Of a stretch of 64,000 nucleotides of DNA, positions 23,716 to 36,329 are shown piece by piece; position 1 is the first letter of the stretch, and every line of letters starts with the position of its first letter. The notes beneath the pieces were generated by a model that was given only the letters and a program-made list of their open reading frames with translations, searched no databases and was not told the origin of the DNA. This stretch comes from Casuarina equisetifolia (lineage: Eukaryota; Streptophyta; Magnoliopsida; Fagales; Casuarinaceae), in NCBI GenBank assembly GCA_028551475.1, contig CM052358.1, positions 12,011,938-12,075,937 on the forward strand, given 5' to 3'. The translations under genes were made by a program, and so were the position numbers.

Positions 23716-24651
23716 GATTGTGCCTCAGTGCAACCTTCTAGCAGTGTCTGGCCAGATAACTGCTGGGAAGAGACGGTGCTTGCGATAGGTTGCACAGCTT
23801 GCCTGGTCCAGAATCATGTAATTTTAATTATACTTCATATAATCTGTATAAATCCATGTAAAAGGTTTTGAGTTCATCCTATAGATAGTATACAAAGAAG
23901 AATTCTTCCACGAGGAATAAGCCTTTTAAGCCGAAATTTTTGGTTATGTATTGTAAACCTTCGAATGTATGTTAAATATAGGGGTACAAAGTGCTGTTCG
24001 CCACTTTCAACAACTTTTTATTCACCATCCATTTCGAACTTTAATAATGCTTTTAATCTCTATGATTCCTTCAAATCTGCATAAAATGTTTAGGCATTAT
24101 GTAACCTTTGAACGTATCAGCGTCGTGAAGAATAAGATCACTGGCAACTTGAGCATAATATCATCAGCTCAGCTTTGCTTTTTCAAGAAAAAGTACTTTT
24201 GGGACTTTCTGGTTGAATTACACTTTTTTTTCACAAAAATGGTCTCTGCCGCCTGAGTTATCAATGAAGAAGGAATGTGGGCACCAAATTCTAGTCATAA
24301 CATTAGACACAAGGATTTCGTCCACCTGAAGAAAATCAAAATAACGTTCGCACACCGAGCAGAACAATGATAATGTTGTCACTTTAATTGTATAAACTTT
24401 ATTCAAAGTGCTGATTCCTTCACGAGGAAAACTCAGTCTAGGAGTTGATAACATAAAGAGATTTATTTTTCTATGCTCTTTTCTTTTCCTTAACAATTTC
24501 GGAGGAAAAGAGTAGAAGAGGTATGCTAGAAGTATGCAGGACGCCATAGGAATAACAAGTTACATTTTATTTCTGGTCTTTCTGTAATGTAGGAGTTGGG
24601 CCAGATTTCTACGATAATCCGCATAGCCACTGCCCAGTTGCCTCATCGGGT
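23716..24651. other. Intergenic space between convergent genes
   Basis: About 940 bp separates the formin stop from the thioesterase stop on the other strand. It must hold both 3' UTRs and polyadenylation signals. Short frames here have no recognisable domain and no repeat was identified. Confidence 0.6.
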
Positions 24652-27600
24652 TTACTGTCCGTTTACTTGCTCATGCCTCTGCAAAGCTTCAGCATCCATA
24701 CGCTCTAGAACACGGCGGGCTTCTTCCTCTGTTGCTGGAACCACGTTCCTTACTCTGAATCCATTGTTCGTGGCTTTTGCCTCTGGACGGACGGTGAAAG
24801 TGAAATAGAAAGTATTTGACACCTGGGTTTAGATGAATGCAAACAGACAAAAGATATGCGATTAGATAAATGGGAAACTAAAGTCATTATGAGATTGAAT
24901 TCCTCAATTTACATGGATTGCCAAACTGGGTGTCATAAGGCTTCTAAAACTAACTTCTAAGGTGGTATAGTTTGCAGGTGTTTACCTCACTAGACCTCAT
25001 TTCAGGCCTTGTAACATGAGCAACAACTTCCACATTAATTAGAGGCTGATCTGGATTCTCAAGCTCCGTGAACAGGACACATGATTTCAAACGAAGGAAA
25101 TCTCCAACATCCACCTGCTCGACACGCACATCTTTTTTCAATAAATTACAGTACAGTAAATTGCCTCAAGGATATGCACAATGTTTTCGACCTCACATAC
25201 TGGCTAGCCCCAACAAAATCAATATGGTAGTGTGACTACATCTCAAACCAGCTTTCAACAAAGTGATTATAGTCTTCAGCATGCAGCAATCAAAATCAAA
25301 AAATTGAATTAGTAAATGACCAATCTGTATTGATTTCCTTTTCGAAAAACAGGAAAGGGGGAGAATCAGGCACTCTTCTTTTGTAAGCACTAGAAACAAT
25401 AATGTGAAAGTGTCAAATCTGGCAGACAATTGAAATAATGATTTTTCAGCGTGCAAAACCTTGCATGAATGAGCAAAGAGAAAAAAGGAGCATGACCTAA
25501 ACAACAACTTGCAAATGGATTACAGGGGCTAATGTCTTCATGTGAAAGCATCTTTGTTTTTATTTTTATTTTAAAATTAAATCTCATATTATTCTTCCTA
25601 TGTACTAGGTTGTCCCCTTACGCTTTTCTCATAAGTGTTCCTGTTCATGCTAAAGATTACACAATTTTTTCTTCTTTGGTGTGGGGGAATGCTGCGGAAA
25701 GAAAGTATGTTGTTAACACTCACCGGCCTCAAGAAATCAACATGATCAACTTCTAGAAAGCATGGAACTAATCCAGCAAAGACATAAGCTGTAGAGAATG
25801 CCAATTCAAATGCTCGGTGCATCAAGAACCCTCCAAAGATTCGGCCATGGATGTTCCTCTGTTGTGGTTGGCAAATCAATGAGTTTTCAAGGCGAGTGTC
25901 TCTTAGAAGAATGCTGTTTCTGTCAGCCAAGGCAGGCATGTCACAGAAAATCCTGCCCTCGGCCAACAGGATTTCAAGTCTATTTACTTCTTCATTCTGG
26001 AAGTCCTTTCTCTCTCCTTCTCTCTTCCTTTTCCTCAACTTATTTCTTGCTTCAGCTTTTTCAAAAAGGACCTTTTCTCGTTCAGTTTCAGGTGAGAGCC
26101 GGTTGACTGGAGCACCTTTTCCAGTCTTGGAGTCACGAGCCACGAATATGAAGTTGGCAGCCAAAGCTACTGAGTCCGAAACATCAGAGTCCTCTGCTAA
26201 CAACTTACAGTATCAAATGGCATTTAAAATATGATAGACAACAATTGAACGGAGGCACAAAGAAATTATAAGATTAGCTTGGCAGAATTCCAATCTGTAT
26301 AATGCTTTTTCTTAACTTGAAGAATTATGCTAAATGCTCCATCAGGAAATAATTTTAGTATGTTTAGAAGATCAGTCCCAAAATTACTCGAAATGAAAAG
26401 CAAATCATGACTTCCCTGGAATGATTTAGTATATATAATAGATTTTTTATAACAACTAGATTTAAGAAATCCTTAATCCCATTACATTCAGGTCATCATT
26501 GTTTTTTTCCATTAAGACCTAGGTAAGGTCAGTCTCCGAGCGAAAAAACTTCTGAGTATATTCTTATGCAGAAGTTCGAAGTTAATCTACTCCCACATTT
26601 CCCACCTGTACTTCTGGATTATTCAATTTGCATATATCATAATGCTGGCTGATGTATTGGACAAAAGAACATAAACCAATCAAAGTAAAAATTGCATATC
26701 TTGAAATAACAAGAACTGACTGATACTTTGAAGTGACTGCTATTTGATATTTTGGGTTTACAATTATAATTAGAGGCAGAACAGGGAATTTTCAGATAAA
26801 ATATTGAAATAGGCTGATTTTGAGATGTGCTTTAAAGTATTGGTATTGTTGAAATATTAAAGAAGAAACAACACTGGCAAAAACATTGGCAGTAATCTGA
26901 ATAGAAGAATTTAAAGGTGTCTGACAGAGCTACTTTGAAGAAGAAAACCGAGGGTTAAGCGAGAATTGGAAATAAAAATTTAAGGTCCATGCTTAAAATC
27001 CAGCCATGGTTTACAATCAACTCCATGATGTTGGAATTGGGAAAGCAGTAAATAAATTAACATTGTATAAATAATAAACTCAAAGCAGTAATCAAGAGCT
27101 ACACAGCAAGGTGAATGTTTTAGGAGGAATATATGATCTATCACTTGTAATGATTTACCCAATGCACACCTGGGACATTAAAAAAATGAAAAGAAAGAAG
27201 AGAAGTACAACTAACTTGTTGATTGACTACAGTAACATGAAAACCTTTAGTTGTTCAGAAGGATGTAAAACTTCCTTGGTTTCCAAATACTGTAAATAAA
27301 CCTTTTCCTATGATCCAGTTCTTCCATGCTTGTTTTTGGATATCAGGAAGGTATGAATGACACAAGATTAGGTTTAAGATACCTGAAGTTCAATCATTTT
27401 TTTCAAAGTTCACCTTAAATAGAATGTCTAAAGTTGAATCTCAATAGAGCCAAATTCGGGCATGAAATTATGGTTTTTAGCTGTGAAGGCTGCCACATTT
27501 CAGAAATATGGTTATAGCGAGATCATACTTAATGTTACCTTCAGTCGACTGAGTGACTTCCAGATGAATCTCAATTGACGAGTTGCCAACCCATATGACA

Positions 27601-28430
27601 GAACCAACTATTTTCAGATCAGTGTCAACACGAATCGGCTTCTTCAGCACAATCCTGTCAACAGAAGCAGTAACCAGCAAGAGTGGCCTTGTCGTGCTAT
27701 CGTCATCAGAACAATGCTAATCCACAAAAACAAACAGATATTCGTTAATCTCTGGACATTTTTTCTAACTTATGACAAATCTTCACCCAAATCAGAAAGC
27801 CAAGTAAGACCCTTCCAAATGTTTCCAGAATTATCCGTATAAGTTTTCAGCGCGGATATAACAATTCATCGACTACAGAGACATAGCAAATTAATATGGC
27901 AGCATGTTAATCACAACCCAGCCCAACCAACTAAACAATAAGCATTACCCACTTGTCCAATTATAGTAAACTGCTCAAACAGTCAGAAAATCCAGCAGAA
28001 AAAAGGCAAAATTAACAGGGGGTTTACGCCTACTGACCTTGACAGAGATGGTACCGGCTAAGGCATCCAGGTCTTCGAGCAATTTCCCAATCCTGACCTC
28101 ATTCCACGGATCCCTATACTGCTCCCTCAAGATATAGTCAGATGAGAAACCATAGAGAATTGTGGTGCGACTCTGGGAGGGAGTTTTGGTGAGCAACTCA
28201 CTCTGCGGAGGCGCGTCCTTTGGGGGGTCAAGCAGCCTCTCGAAGATGCTGGCCCTTGCTTCCCACAGGGCATTTGTAACCGGCGAATGGTACATTCCTG
28301 GCCAAAGGCTAATGGGCTTTCGTCCAGAAGACGAATCGGCATCGTTGTTGAGAGGAGGATAACTATCGAAAGGAGAAGCAAACGTTGAGACGACAGGTAT
28401 GGTATGAGAAGGAGAGGAATTCAAATCCAT
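24652..28430 (-). CDS. Acyl-CoA thioesterase, double HotDog domain (ACOT9-like)
   Basis: Five minus-strand exons join in frame: 28430-28038, 27716-27539, 26193-25724, 25114-24986 and 24822-24652, giving 446 aa, close to the roughly 440 aa of Arabidopsis At5g48370-type proteins. Such enzymes hydrolyse acyl-CoA thioesters to free acid and CoA. Exon 1 has the family's RKPISLWPGMYHSPVT and LAGTISVK, exon 2 the first HotDog strands (VLKKPIRVDTDLKIVGSV), and exon 3 a charged linker and the second HotDog helix (NIHGRIFGGFLMHRAFELA). Exons 4 and 5 complete the second fold (VEVVAHVTRPE, TFYFTFTVRPEA) and end in a helical tail (ATEEEARRVLERMDAEAL). The start at 28430 is the first in-frame Met. I see no strong mitochondrial presequence in this model, so location is open. 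Some plant relatives are annotated as mitochondrial acyl-CoA thioesterases. Confidence 0.93.
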
Positions 28431-28944
28431 GGCGCACTGGAACTTTAATCAGAGGAATTGGGTTCTTGAAAGTGGTAGTACAATTGTGAGAGAAGAACGA
28501 AATGAGTTCTGAAAGCGAGTCCAGTAATAGAAAGAAAGAGAGGTTTCACAACTTCTTGGAAATGAGGAGAAGTCAATGCTGAGTGTCCTTTTGCTTCCTC
28601 AACCAACCAACGAAATATCTCAACTGTCCTGGTTGTCAATTCAGAAGAAAAAATCATCAATTTTGCGCTCCTTTATTTATTATATATATATATTGATATA
28701 GATTATATTATTCTAGTTTTCAATTTAATAAATTTAAGATTTGAAAAGGTTTATCCGAAATTAGATTCCCCACTTAGGTTTTTGTCCCATAAGTAACAGA
28801 CAGATTAAAAAATTACGTTATAATAATAAACTAAAACATTACCAAAAAAGGGGCCATGTAACTCAAGTTAATGTATGTTTTGTCAAACTGAACTCAAATA
28901 ATCAATATTTAACTGGATTACAGTTCTAAATGCATACAAAAGGT
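28431..28944. other. Thioesterase 5' leader/promoter and AT-rich spacer
   Basis: On the minus strand, the first 230 bp upstream of the thioesterase ATG is balanced in composition and looks like a 5' UTR. It is followed by a TA-rich block (ATATATATAT near 28,680-28,695) that could serve as a TATA region. Beyond it the DNA is AT-rich with nothing recognised, up to the edge of the duplicated block. Confidence 0.4.
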
Positions 28945-30369
28945 ACTCTTTGGATGCCTTAGTGGCCCACTTTGGCCCCACTATGGCATTTGGGTGTACC
29001 TTCGGTCAATATGACTTTTATGTGCTAAGTTGCCTCCTTTATGATTTAGACATGGAATATAATGTTAATTCAAATATTATTTGTTATGTGTTTTACTTTT
29101 TAATATATTATGTTCAAATATTATTAATAACTTAACCTTATAAACCCATAAGCCCATAACATATTGAGTGAAGACTAGTTAAATATTCTTTCGATGATGA
29201 TCAATATTTTGAGAATGATTGAAAAGTAATTGATCTACAAATTTATGTTTTACGTATATTTGTGCCAAAAGACAAAAGATATTTAATATATTTAGCATAA
29301 TGGTTAATATGATAATATTGTGCAAAGTTGGGTATTCGAAATAAGAAATAAAACCTCAAATTTAATCTTTATCTTACTCGTTATATGATGGACTAAACAT
29401 GTTTGGGGATTTGATTAGAGTTGAAATATTGCTACACAAGTAGTGAATTAGACTTATAGTTTTCCAAGATCAAACTAAAGAATCCTAAACCTAAAATTAT
29501 AGTTCCATTCACAAAGTGCAAGTTATCTCAGCTACTCTTCAAGCATAAAATTATGTTGTTTTTATTTGAGTGACAAAAGATACATTTTATTGTTAAGTAA
29601 CCAAATTGAACATGATTACTTCAAATCAAACACTCATTAGAAGTAAAAACTACACTGTGTCAAAAATTGAAGAAAAATAACCAACTCAATTCAAACTATA
29701 TAGAGTCAAATTTTGGGTTAGTTCCTAAAAAGTACTTACATTTTCCACTAAAATAAACATGCCAAATTAGTATAATATAATGGAAAAATCTTAGGGCTTT
29801 TTAGGGCTGAAATTTGAGAAGAATTTTGGATTCAAACTTTAAAAAAGATATAAATCCAGAATTGTTTTCATAGGAGTCATCACTGAGAAAATTACTCTAT
29901 CTTAAATACATAAAAGATAGTTTGTTTTTGACAATTGACAAGTGTTTATAGAAAACAAAAACAAGATTGAAAAGTAAATAATCACCATGGGGCTACTAGA
30001 TGGGTTTGGAGACCACCACAGCATTACTAGATAATTAGTAGCTGCTTCCCTTAGGCAGTGATAAAAGTTGAGTTGTTGAAGGCAACCAACATACACACTG
30101 AACTATTATTACAGTTTTCCCACCAAATGTCTACAAGAAAGAGCTCTTTATCTGCAAATGAGTATCACGCATGGGCTACAAGAATATACAATATGAACCA
30201 GTCCAATATAATACATCAAGCCCAAATTCTAACCTACTACTCTAATAGGCAGGCATTTTTAGCATCTTAGTTTTTTTCAATAGAGAAAAAGAACTGTTCA
30301 CACCTAAAAACTTGTCTCAGAAGATGAACATGCGTTCTGTATATTTTAAGAAGTGATTCGTGGGAAATG

Positions 30370-30625
30370 CTTTAGTTGCTAAGAACTGCGATTTCGAAAG
30401 TATGCTAGCGTGCTGTTAAGAAATGGTTTTGAGAGATTGTCACCAAGCCCACAATCGACAAACATCCAAGGTGGGTCTCCTGGACTGATAGAATGAGGAA
30501 CAGTACTGGCATGACCTTTCCAACAAAGAATGTCTCCACCTGAGATCGACAGCTGGCATTTAGAAATGCACTCTGGCCACTTTTGAATTCTTCCAACAAT
30601 GTCTTCTGAGATAACATTTTTCATC
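30370..30625. pseudogene. Unidentified gene-fragment-like sequence upstream of UGT74 copy A
   Basis: A stretch also present in unit B (about 47,590-47,820), where a 75-codon plus-strand frame stays open. The shared plus-strand reading includes KHPRWVSWTDRMRNSTGMTF; in unit A the same reading carries stops, while a minus-strand 81-codon frame is open (30,379-30,624). It looks like a captured or broken exon, but I do not recognise the family or the coding strand. It sits about 460 bp upstream of the UGT start. Confidence 0.35.
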
Positions 30626-30909
30626 GAAGTTTGGTTCCTCGCTCATATTGCTGTTATTAAAAGAAGGGAAAACAGAAGAGATTGAAGGCAATTGGGATTT
30701 AAATTAACTTGTTCTGACCAAAACCAGATGTTCCAAACATTTTCCCACCTACTTCTCGTCTTTTTCCTTAAAAACCTGAAACTGTCACATCGGAACAACT
30801 CTATTGTATTGTTGCCGCCTTGCTTTCTGACTTGGGGACCGAGGACGGAGGTTTAGCGTTAAAAATGAGGAGGACATGAAGTAACATGCTTCACGTTTCT
30901 TCCCGATTA

Positions 30910-30917
30910 TGACGTAA
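30910..30917 (+). promoter_or_regulatory. TGACGTAA motif in UGT74 copy A promoter
   Basis: A TGACG-type (as-1-like, TGA/bZIP-binding) site 173 bp upstream of the start codon, kept in the same setting (GACGTAATTGC) upstream of copy B at 48,047. TGACG elements commonly mediate salicylate and xenobiotic induction in plants. Whether this one works is an inference. Confidence 0.4.
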
Positions 30918-31082
30918 TTGCTGACCTTCATTACTTTGACACACCGCGATGATCGGGTCTTCGTGTTCAATATATGCACTTATATGTTTGTACTTTTCAA
31001 TAAACGCTCACATTACCATACAGCAGCGCACACAGAAAAGGAGAGAGAGAACGGGAGATCTCTCGAAGTTGTCTAAGCAGAA

Positions 31083-32570
31083 ATGGAGGAAGAAAGGAAT
31101 GGCTGCAGAGCTCATTGTTTGGTCTTAGCGTATCCAGCCCAAGGTCATATCAATCCTATGATAGAATTTTCCAAGCGTTTGGAACATAAAGGAGTGAAAG
31201 TTACAATGGTTACTACCCACTTCATCTCCAAGACCATGAATAAGGGGGCCAGTCCCATTCCACTCGAGACTATCTCAGATGGCAATGACGAAGGCGAGAA
31301 AATACGAGTCGAGAGCTGGCCAGCTTATTTTGAGCGATTTCGGCAAGTGGGGTCGCAAACTTTGAGTGAGCTTGTTGAGAAACTTTCTACTTCAAACTAT
31401 CCCGTTGATTGTATCGTATATGACGGTTGCTTGCCTTGGGTTTTAGACGTAGCCAAGAAATTTGGGTTAGTCGGGGCTGTGTTTTTCACTCAGTCCTGTG
31501 CCGTTGGTAATATATATTACCATTTTCACAAAGGAGTACTGAAACTCCCACTTTCAGGGAAAGAAGTTTTGCTACCTGGGATGCCACCACTCAAACCTCA
31601 GGAGTTGCCGTCCTTCGTTTATAATTCGGAAGCCTTCCCTGGTTTCTTCGACTTGGCTGTGGGACAATTCTCAAATGTTGATGAGGCTGACTGGGTTCTC
31701 GTTAACTCCTTTTATGAATTGGAGCAAGAAGTAAGTGCTTGCAACTCTTAACATCCCCCACCTTTTTTTCGCGAGGGAGGATATCCATTAGCTAAAACTG
31801 AGTAATTTTGTACTCTTAACATTTGACAGTTGATAGTTGTTTTGCAGTTAGTAGATTGGATGGCAAAGCTATGGCCAGTGAGGACAATAGGACCAAACAT
31901 ACCATCTATGTTCTTGGACAAGCGACTTGAAGATGACAAAGAGTATGGTTTTAGCATCTTCAAAACAAACAATACTTGCATGAAATGGTTAAGTGATTGT
32001 CCAAATGGGTCGGTTATTTATGTTTCGTTCGGGAGTTTGGCTGCTCTTAAAGTGGAGCAAATGGAAGAAGTAGCTTGGGGTTTGAGGATGAGCAACAGCT
32101 ACTTCTTGTGGGTGGTCAGGGCTTCAGAAGAGGAAAAGCTCCCCAAAAACTTTGTGAAGGAGACGTCGGAGAAGGGATTGGTGGTTCAGTGGTGTCCTCA
32201 GTTGGATGTCTTGTCTCATGATTCAGTGGGATGCTTTGTGACACATTGTGGATGGAACTCCACTTTGGAGGCCCTTAGCTTCGGTGTTCCTATGGTGGCT
32301 GTACCACAGTTGAGTGATCAAAGCACAAACGCCAAGTATATTACGGATGTTTGGAAGATGGGACTTCAAGTTCCGGTTGATGAGAAAGGACTAGTGAGGC
32401 GAGAGGCCGTAGAACATTGCATAAGGGAAATAATGGAGGGAGAGAGGCGGAAAGAGATTCAAAAGAACTCCCTCAAATGGAGGAGGTTGGCCAAAGAAGC
32501 TGTTGACCAGAGTGGAAGCTCTGATAGGAACATTGAAGAATTTGCAGCGAAGTTGATTAATCGTAAGTAG
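31083..32570 (+). CDS. UDP-glycosyltransferase, UGT74 type (copy A, intact)
   Basis: Two exons, 31083-31730 and 31848-32570, with a 117-bp GT/AG intron, give 456 aa, the normal length for UGT74 enzymes. These cytosolic family 1 enzymes transfer glucose from UDP-glucose to small acceptors such as salicylate, auxins, acyl groups or triterpenes. The N-terminus has YPAQGHINPM with the presumed catalytic His22; Asp114 in VYDGCLPW is its presumed partner. The PSPG box is 44 residues, Trp331 to Gln374 (WCPQLDVLSHD to PQLSDQ); the final Gln fits a glucose donor. The intron lies just before LVDWMAKLWPVRTIGP, as is usual in this group. The start has a purine-rich context after a short 5' UTR. The acceptor substrate cannot be told from sequence. 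Copy B at 48,199 is its disrupted tandem paralogue. Confidence 0.95.
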
Positions 32571-33579
32571 TAGCCAGAACTTCCCGTCCACTTAATAAGC
32601 TGTAGCTGTTATTTGTTTGGTCTGAATGCTTAGTATTATCTGCTTCAAAGTGATACTTTTATTTAATAATTGCGGAATGAGTTCAAGCCTATTTCTTGCG
32701 TAACTATTCAATTCGAAGTTTGAATAAAATATTAATCTATTCTCCTGGAGAAAAAAGATGAAATTAAATGGATTCTCAAAAAATCGTTGACAAGGAATCC
32801 TCTAAACGAAGAAGGTTCTGATAGTCTACAGAAGGCAAAGTGAACGATGTGCACTCTTTTGACCCCTGTTTGCATATGTAACAATTTAACACATAATAAA
32901 CCTCAGGTTTTATTCTATTTGACGAACAATCAAATATTTGAAGCTGGACGTTCGGAGCATCTAGACCGCTGGACAGCATCATGGGCTGTATCACGGTAAT
33001 AGGAGATATAGTTAAAAATAGGGTATTGAATGGTTCGTTTTCTTAGGTTGACAAGTGTATAGAGTGTGGGACACATAATTTTGGGTCCAAATAAGTAGTT
33101 TCGCTTCCCGAGTTGATCTCCCAAGAAGTAAGGGTCGACTATAGTGGATATATCTAGTTAAGGGGTGGGCTTAATGATCTCTAGCTCAATCTGAAAGGAA
33201 GTGAGTATATCTTAAAGTGTAATACCATCATCCCAATTGTATGGTGAGAAAAGGGTCGGGACAATGTCTAATTCATGATTTCCATGGAATGATAACTTCC
33301 TTATCTGGTGATGCTATAGGGATGTTTTGATAAGAATGGGAAATGGGCTCCAGTTTTGAAAAGATTTTTTTTTCCCACATGAAAACATAAATTTTCACTA
33401 ACAAAAAAATCTTTGTCTCCTATATCATACAACTTATGTCTCTTTTGTCCACCAAAAAAAAAAAAATGGTACTCTAGGGGTGAATTTGACCTTGTGAACC
33501 ACGTTCATGACATAACAATGAGAGACTAGGTAACTTTCCAAACAACCTCTCATAAGGCATTTGACCACTCAAAATAGAA
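32571..33579. other. UGT74 copy A 3' flank
   Basis: This contains the UGT 3' UTR and a downstream stretch shared with unit B (55,196-56,229). No coding domain is recognised. The block from about 33,100 (GTGGATATATCTAG..GGGGTGGGCTTAATGATCTC) resembles the transition into retroelement sequence, but no LTR end could be fixed. Confidence 0.4.
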
Positions 33580-35640
33580 GATGATTTTATGTTTAATATG
33601 GATTTTGGGGTTAGAATATACTTATCCTAAAATGTTAAAGGTATATTACTTGAAATTTCAGAGTCATATGAAATTCAAGATATGTCAATGCTTATGTTTG
33701 ACTATACTATTCTATTATAGGATATATACACATGAATTCTCATATATAATACCTTTAGATGAAAAAAATTGGTTACATTCTAAATTGAAGAAATTAAATG
33801 CACTATCTCATCTAATGTGTTTTATTTCTATGCAAAATTGATTTCTTAGTATAAGAAGAAATTGCTTTGATAATGACATAGTTTTAGATTTGACTTTCAT
33901 GAGATACATTTAAGTTTCTCTAGGATAGTCATTAACAATAGGAAAGAAATATTTTGATCCATTATGATTAGGGATCCCATGTCCATATTTTAATATGGAT
34001 TCAAATAACATAATTGCATTCTAATTACATGTAGGAAAAAGGGTCATGGTTTTTTTTCACAGTTGGACAAATGGGACAATGCAAATCAAATTTTGAAATT
34101 TTTTTAAAATTATGAAAAACTTAAACTTTTCATTTGACATGTGGCATAATTTGGAATGCATTAATTGAATAATAGAGTCATTACATGCCATTTTTAAAGA
34201 GGTAACAATGCATGAGTTAACTTGGGAAACAAAACTAGCCTTATCATGTGATAAAAAAAAAAAAAGCCTATGCCTCATTTACCAATTCTTAACCACACAT
34301 GTTGAAAGATCCTAAAACACACAAATATTAAAATAAAAAATAATTCTACAATTATTTTTAGAGGCAAAAATTGACATTGATAACAAATTAAATTTGAAAT
34401 CACATGAATATAAAAAAATGCCAAGCTTTAGATCTTTGGATATGATTATTGAGCAAGTGAAATTTTTGTGAGATCAACATTTGGCAATTTGACAATCTTA
34501 GACCTAGATGCATAATTCATAGGTGATTCTAAGCAATTAACATAAAAATTAATATGATTATTGGCAACACTGTTAATAATCCAAAGTTTTGGAACAAATT
34601 CAGTATACCTACCATGTGAGCATGTAAGATGCCTACAAAATTCTCATTAATAATGCTAGCATTTTTGTCATATTATTTTGGAGTGAGGTATGGCAAGATA
34701 GAGGGTGGTGTTGCAAGATTCATTGTAGAAGTTTTCTTATAATTCATGTGGCAATGTGTACCCATTTAATTTGTAACATTTCTCCTTTTTATACCTATAT
34801 AATTTATAAAGCTCACAATGTGGTCCATTGGCTCTAATTTTTTTTTTCCTTTTATGCCCATTCTCTCCACAAAATTCATATTTATTTTACCACTTCGACT
34901 TCTATAGAATACAAGTTGTTTTGTGGGCTTGAGTGAAATGACATGTCATTATTAGCCTAATAGAGTTAATAAAATCCTATTGCATTATCCTAGCTTGCTA
35001 CATAAAACTTATGCCTCCAAACTAGTGTGTTGAGTTGACTTTTTGGTTGGTTGGAATGAAAATAGACTAGTCCATTTTCTTCATCAACCTTCCTTGTTGA
35101 TATGCAACACCATTGACTTGGAATAAGTCTCATAATGTCTAGGAGGTGTTTCATCATCAAGATCTGTTTTTTGAGTTTCAAATAACACTCACCTAAACCT
35201 TTGAGGAACTAGTAGAAGTGCATTTCCTCTTGATGCATGAGACATGACTCTGTTCATGTGATTCCAATCTCATCAAAGTTGCATATTCATCCTAAAGGCA
35301 ATGAAGACAATTGAAATATATTGATACTAGACCTCCTTCTTGCCAGATGTTGCTTAGTTCATCAAGAAGATTATAGAGGCATAATGGGTCAACTTGGCTG
35401 AAATAGGTCTTTAATTTTTTCCACAAATTAGTAACATTAGTAGTGTAAATCAATCCATCATATAGTCATTTGGAAAAAGAATTCATTACCTATGAAAGGC
35501 ACGTTGCATTGTAGTGCTTTGAGAAAGGAAAATAAGGAGAGTTTTCTATTGGGATTGAATATTACCCATCTATAAATACTAGTTTATTCTTTGTCTGTAA
35601 AAAAATTCTCATGGCTCGACTTTAGGTTGTATTTCTTTGG
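33580..35640 (-). mobile_element. Degenerate Ty1/copia relic (unit A copy)
   Basis: Read on the minus strand from high to low coordinates, there are gag pieces such as LWKKLKTYFSQVDPLCLYN and LLDELSNIWQEGG (about 35,430-35,330). Then come a protease-like WIINS at about 34,582 and integrase-like text in the part aligned with 56,435-56,638 of unit B, where DYSRRTQMYLMKAKYETMS is readable. Frames are broken by many stops and shifts. The same relic is present in unit B, so it was there before the duplication. No LTR pair was found. Confidence 0.75.
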
Positions 35641-35689
35641 TCTAGTTAGTTTAAATGAGACCAAGGATGCTTCTTTTGTGTCACCATTA

Positions 35690-36322
35690 AGGAGCTATAG
35701 TTTGTTTGAAAAATTGGTGATTGTTGGCAATAACAAGATGTATTTGGCATGATTTCCTTCTAATGGATTATGTTTCTATTACCGGTTTGTGATTTAGAGT
35801 GCAGTACATAGGTGTTTTTGTTAGTTGTTTGTTTAAACTATTTTGGTGTTGGACTTTGTCACTTCTTGTGTTGGATTTGGACGCTAGACTAAGCCCATGT
35901 GATGTATTGAGGACTTAACCTGACCAATAGAAATGAAGGGGTGTATGCATTTTAAGGTTCCTTTTTGGAAAGAAAGGGGTAGACTTTGCTTGTTTGTTCT
36001 TTCCATGGTTAAGGATTCCTGTTTAACACCCGTTTCCTTAATTAAGAATTTAGATCCATAATTCCTCTATGGAGACATTCCTATCCAAATCCTCTAGGGA
36101 TTTTGTGTCCAAGGTCTAGTTACTAGATCTAGAGCTACCTTTTGTGTGAATAGTTCCTTTAATTGAGATTATCTAGTATTAGAGCCATATGGTTTGTAGA
36201 TGGAAACAAGGGTAACAATAGTAAAATCAACAATTTCACAACTTTCTTTGGAGGTTCGTGAGGTTAAAGAAGTTATAGTAGTCATTGTTGCGAAGTTGAA
36301 CACTTTCTCCATAGGTGTGGGG
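35690..36322 (+). mobile_element. 5' end of a Ty3/gypsy element, truncated (unit A copy)
   Basis: AT-rich LTR-like sequence is followed at about 36,173-36,190 by ATCTAGTATTAGAGCCAT, which resembles the initiator-tRNA-Met primer-binding site with substitutions. Then comes the start of a gag-like frame beginning METRVTIVKS. Homology with the longer unit B copy stops at about 36,322. The LTR borders are not sharp and were not fixed. Confidence 0.55.
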
Positions 36323-36329
36323 CATGCGT

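Larger units (their letters stand above)
28945..36322. repeat. Segmental duplication unit A (compact copy, about 7.4 kb)
   Basis: Homology with unit B begins near TTAGTGGCC-CACTTTGGCCCC (28,958; 37,905 in B). It continues through the UGT gene, its 3' flank, a minus-strand copia relic and the start of a gypsy element, and ends near ATAGGTGTGGG (about 36,322; about 58,908 in B). Order and orientation are the same in both units. Unit A lacks the four large insertions of unit B and so shows the older arrangement. Edges are read by eye and are good to a few tens of bases. Confidence 0.85.

Noticed and set aside
25798..26234. Overlapping plus-strand frames of 102 and 127 codons
   Set aside because: Antisense of thioesterase exon 3, whose HotDog motifs are on the minus strand.
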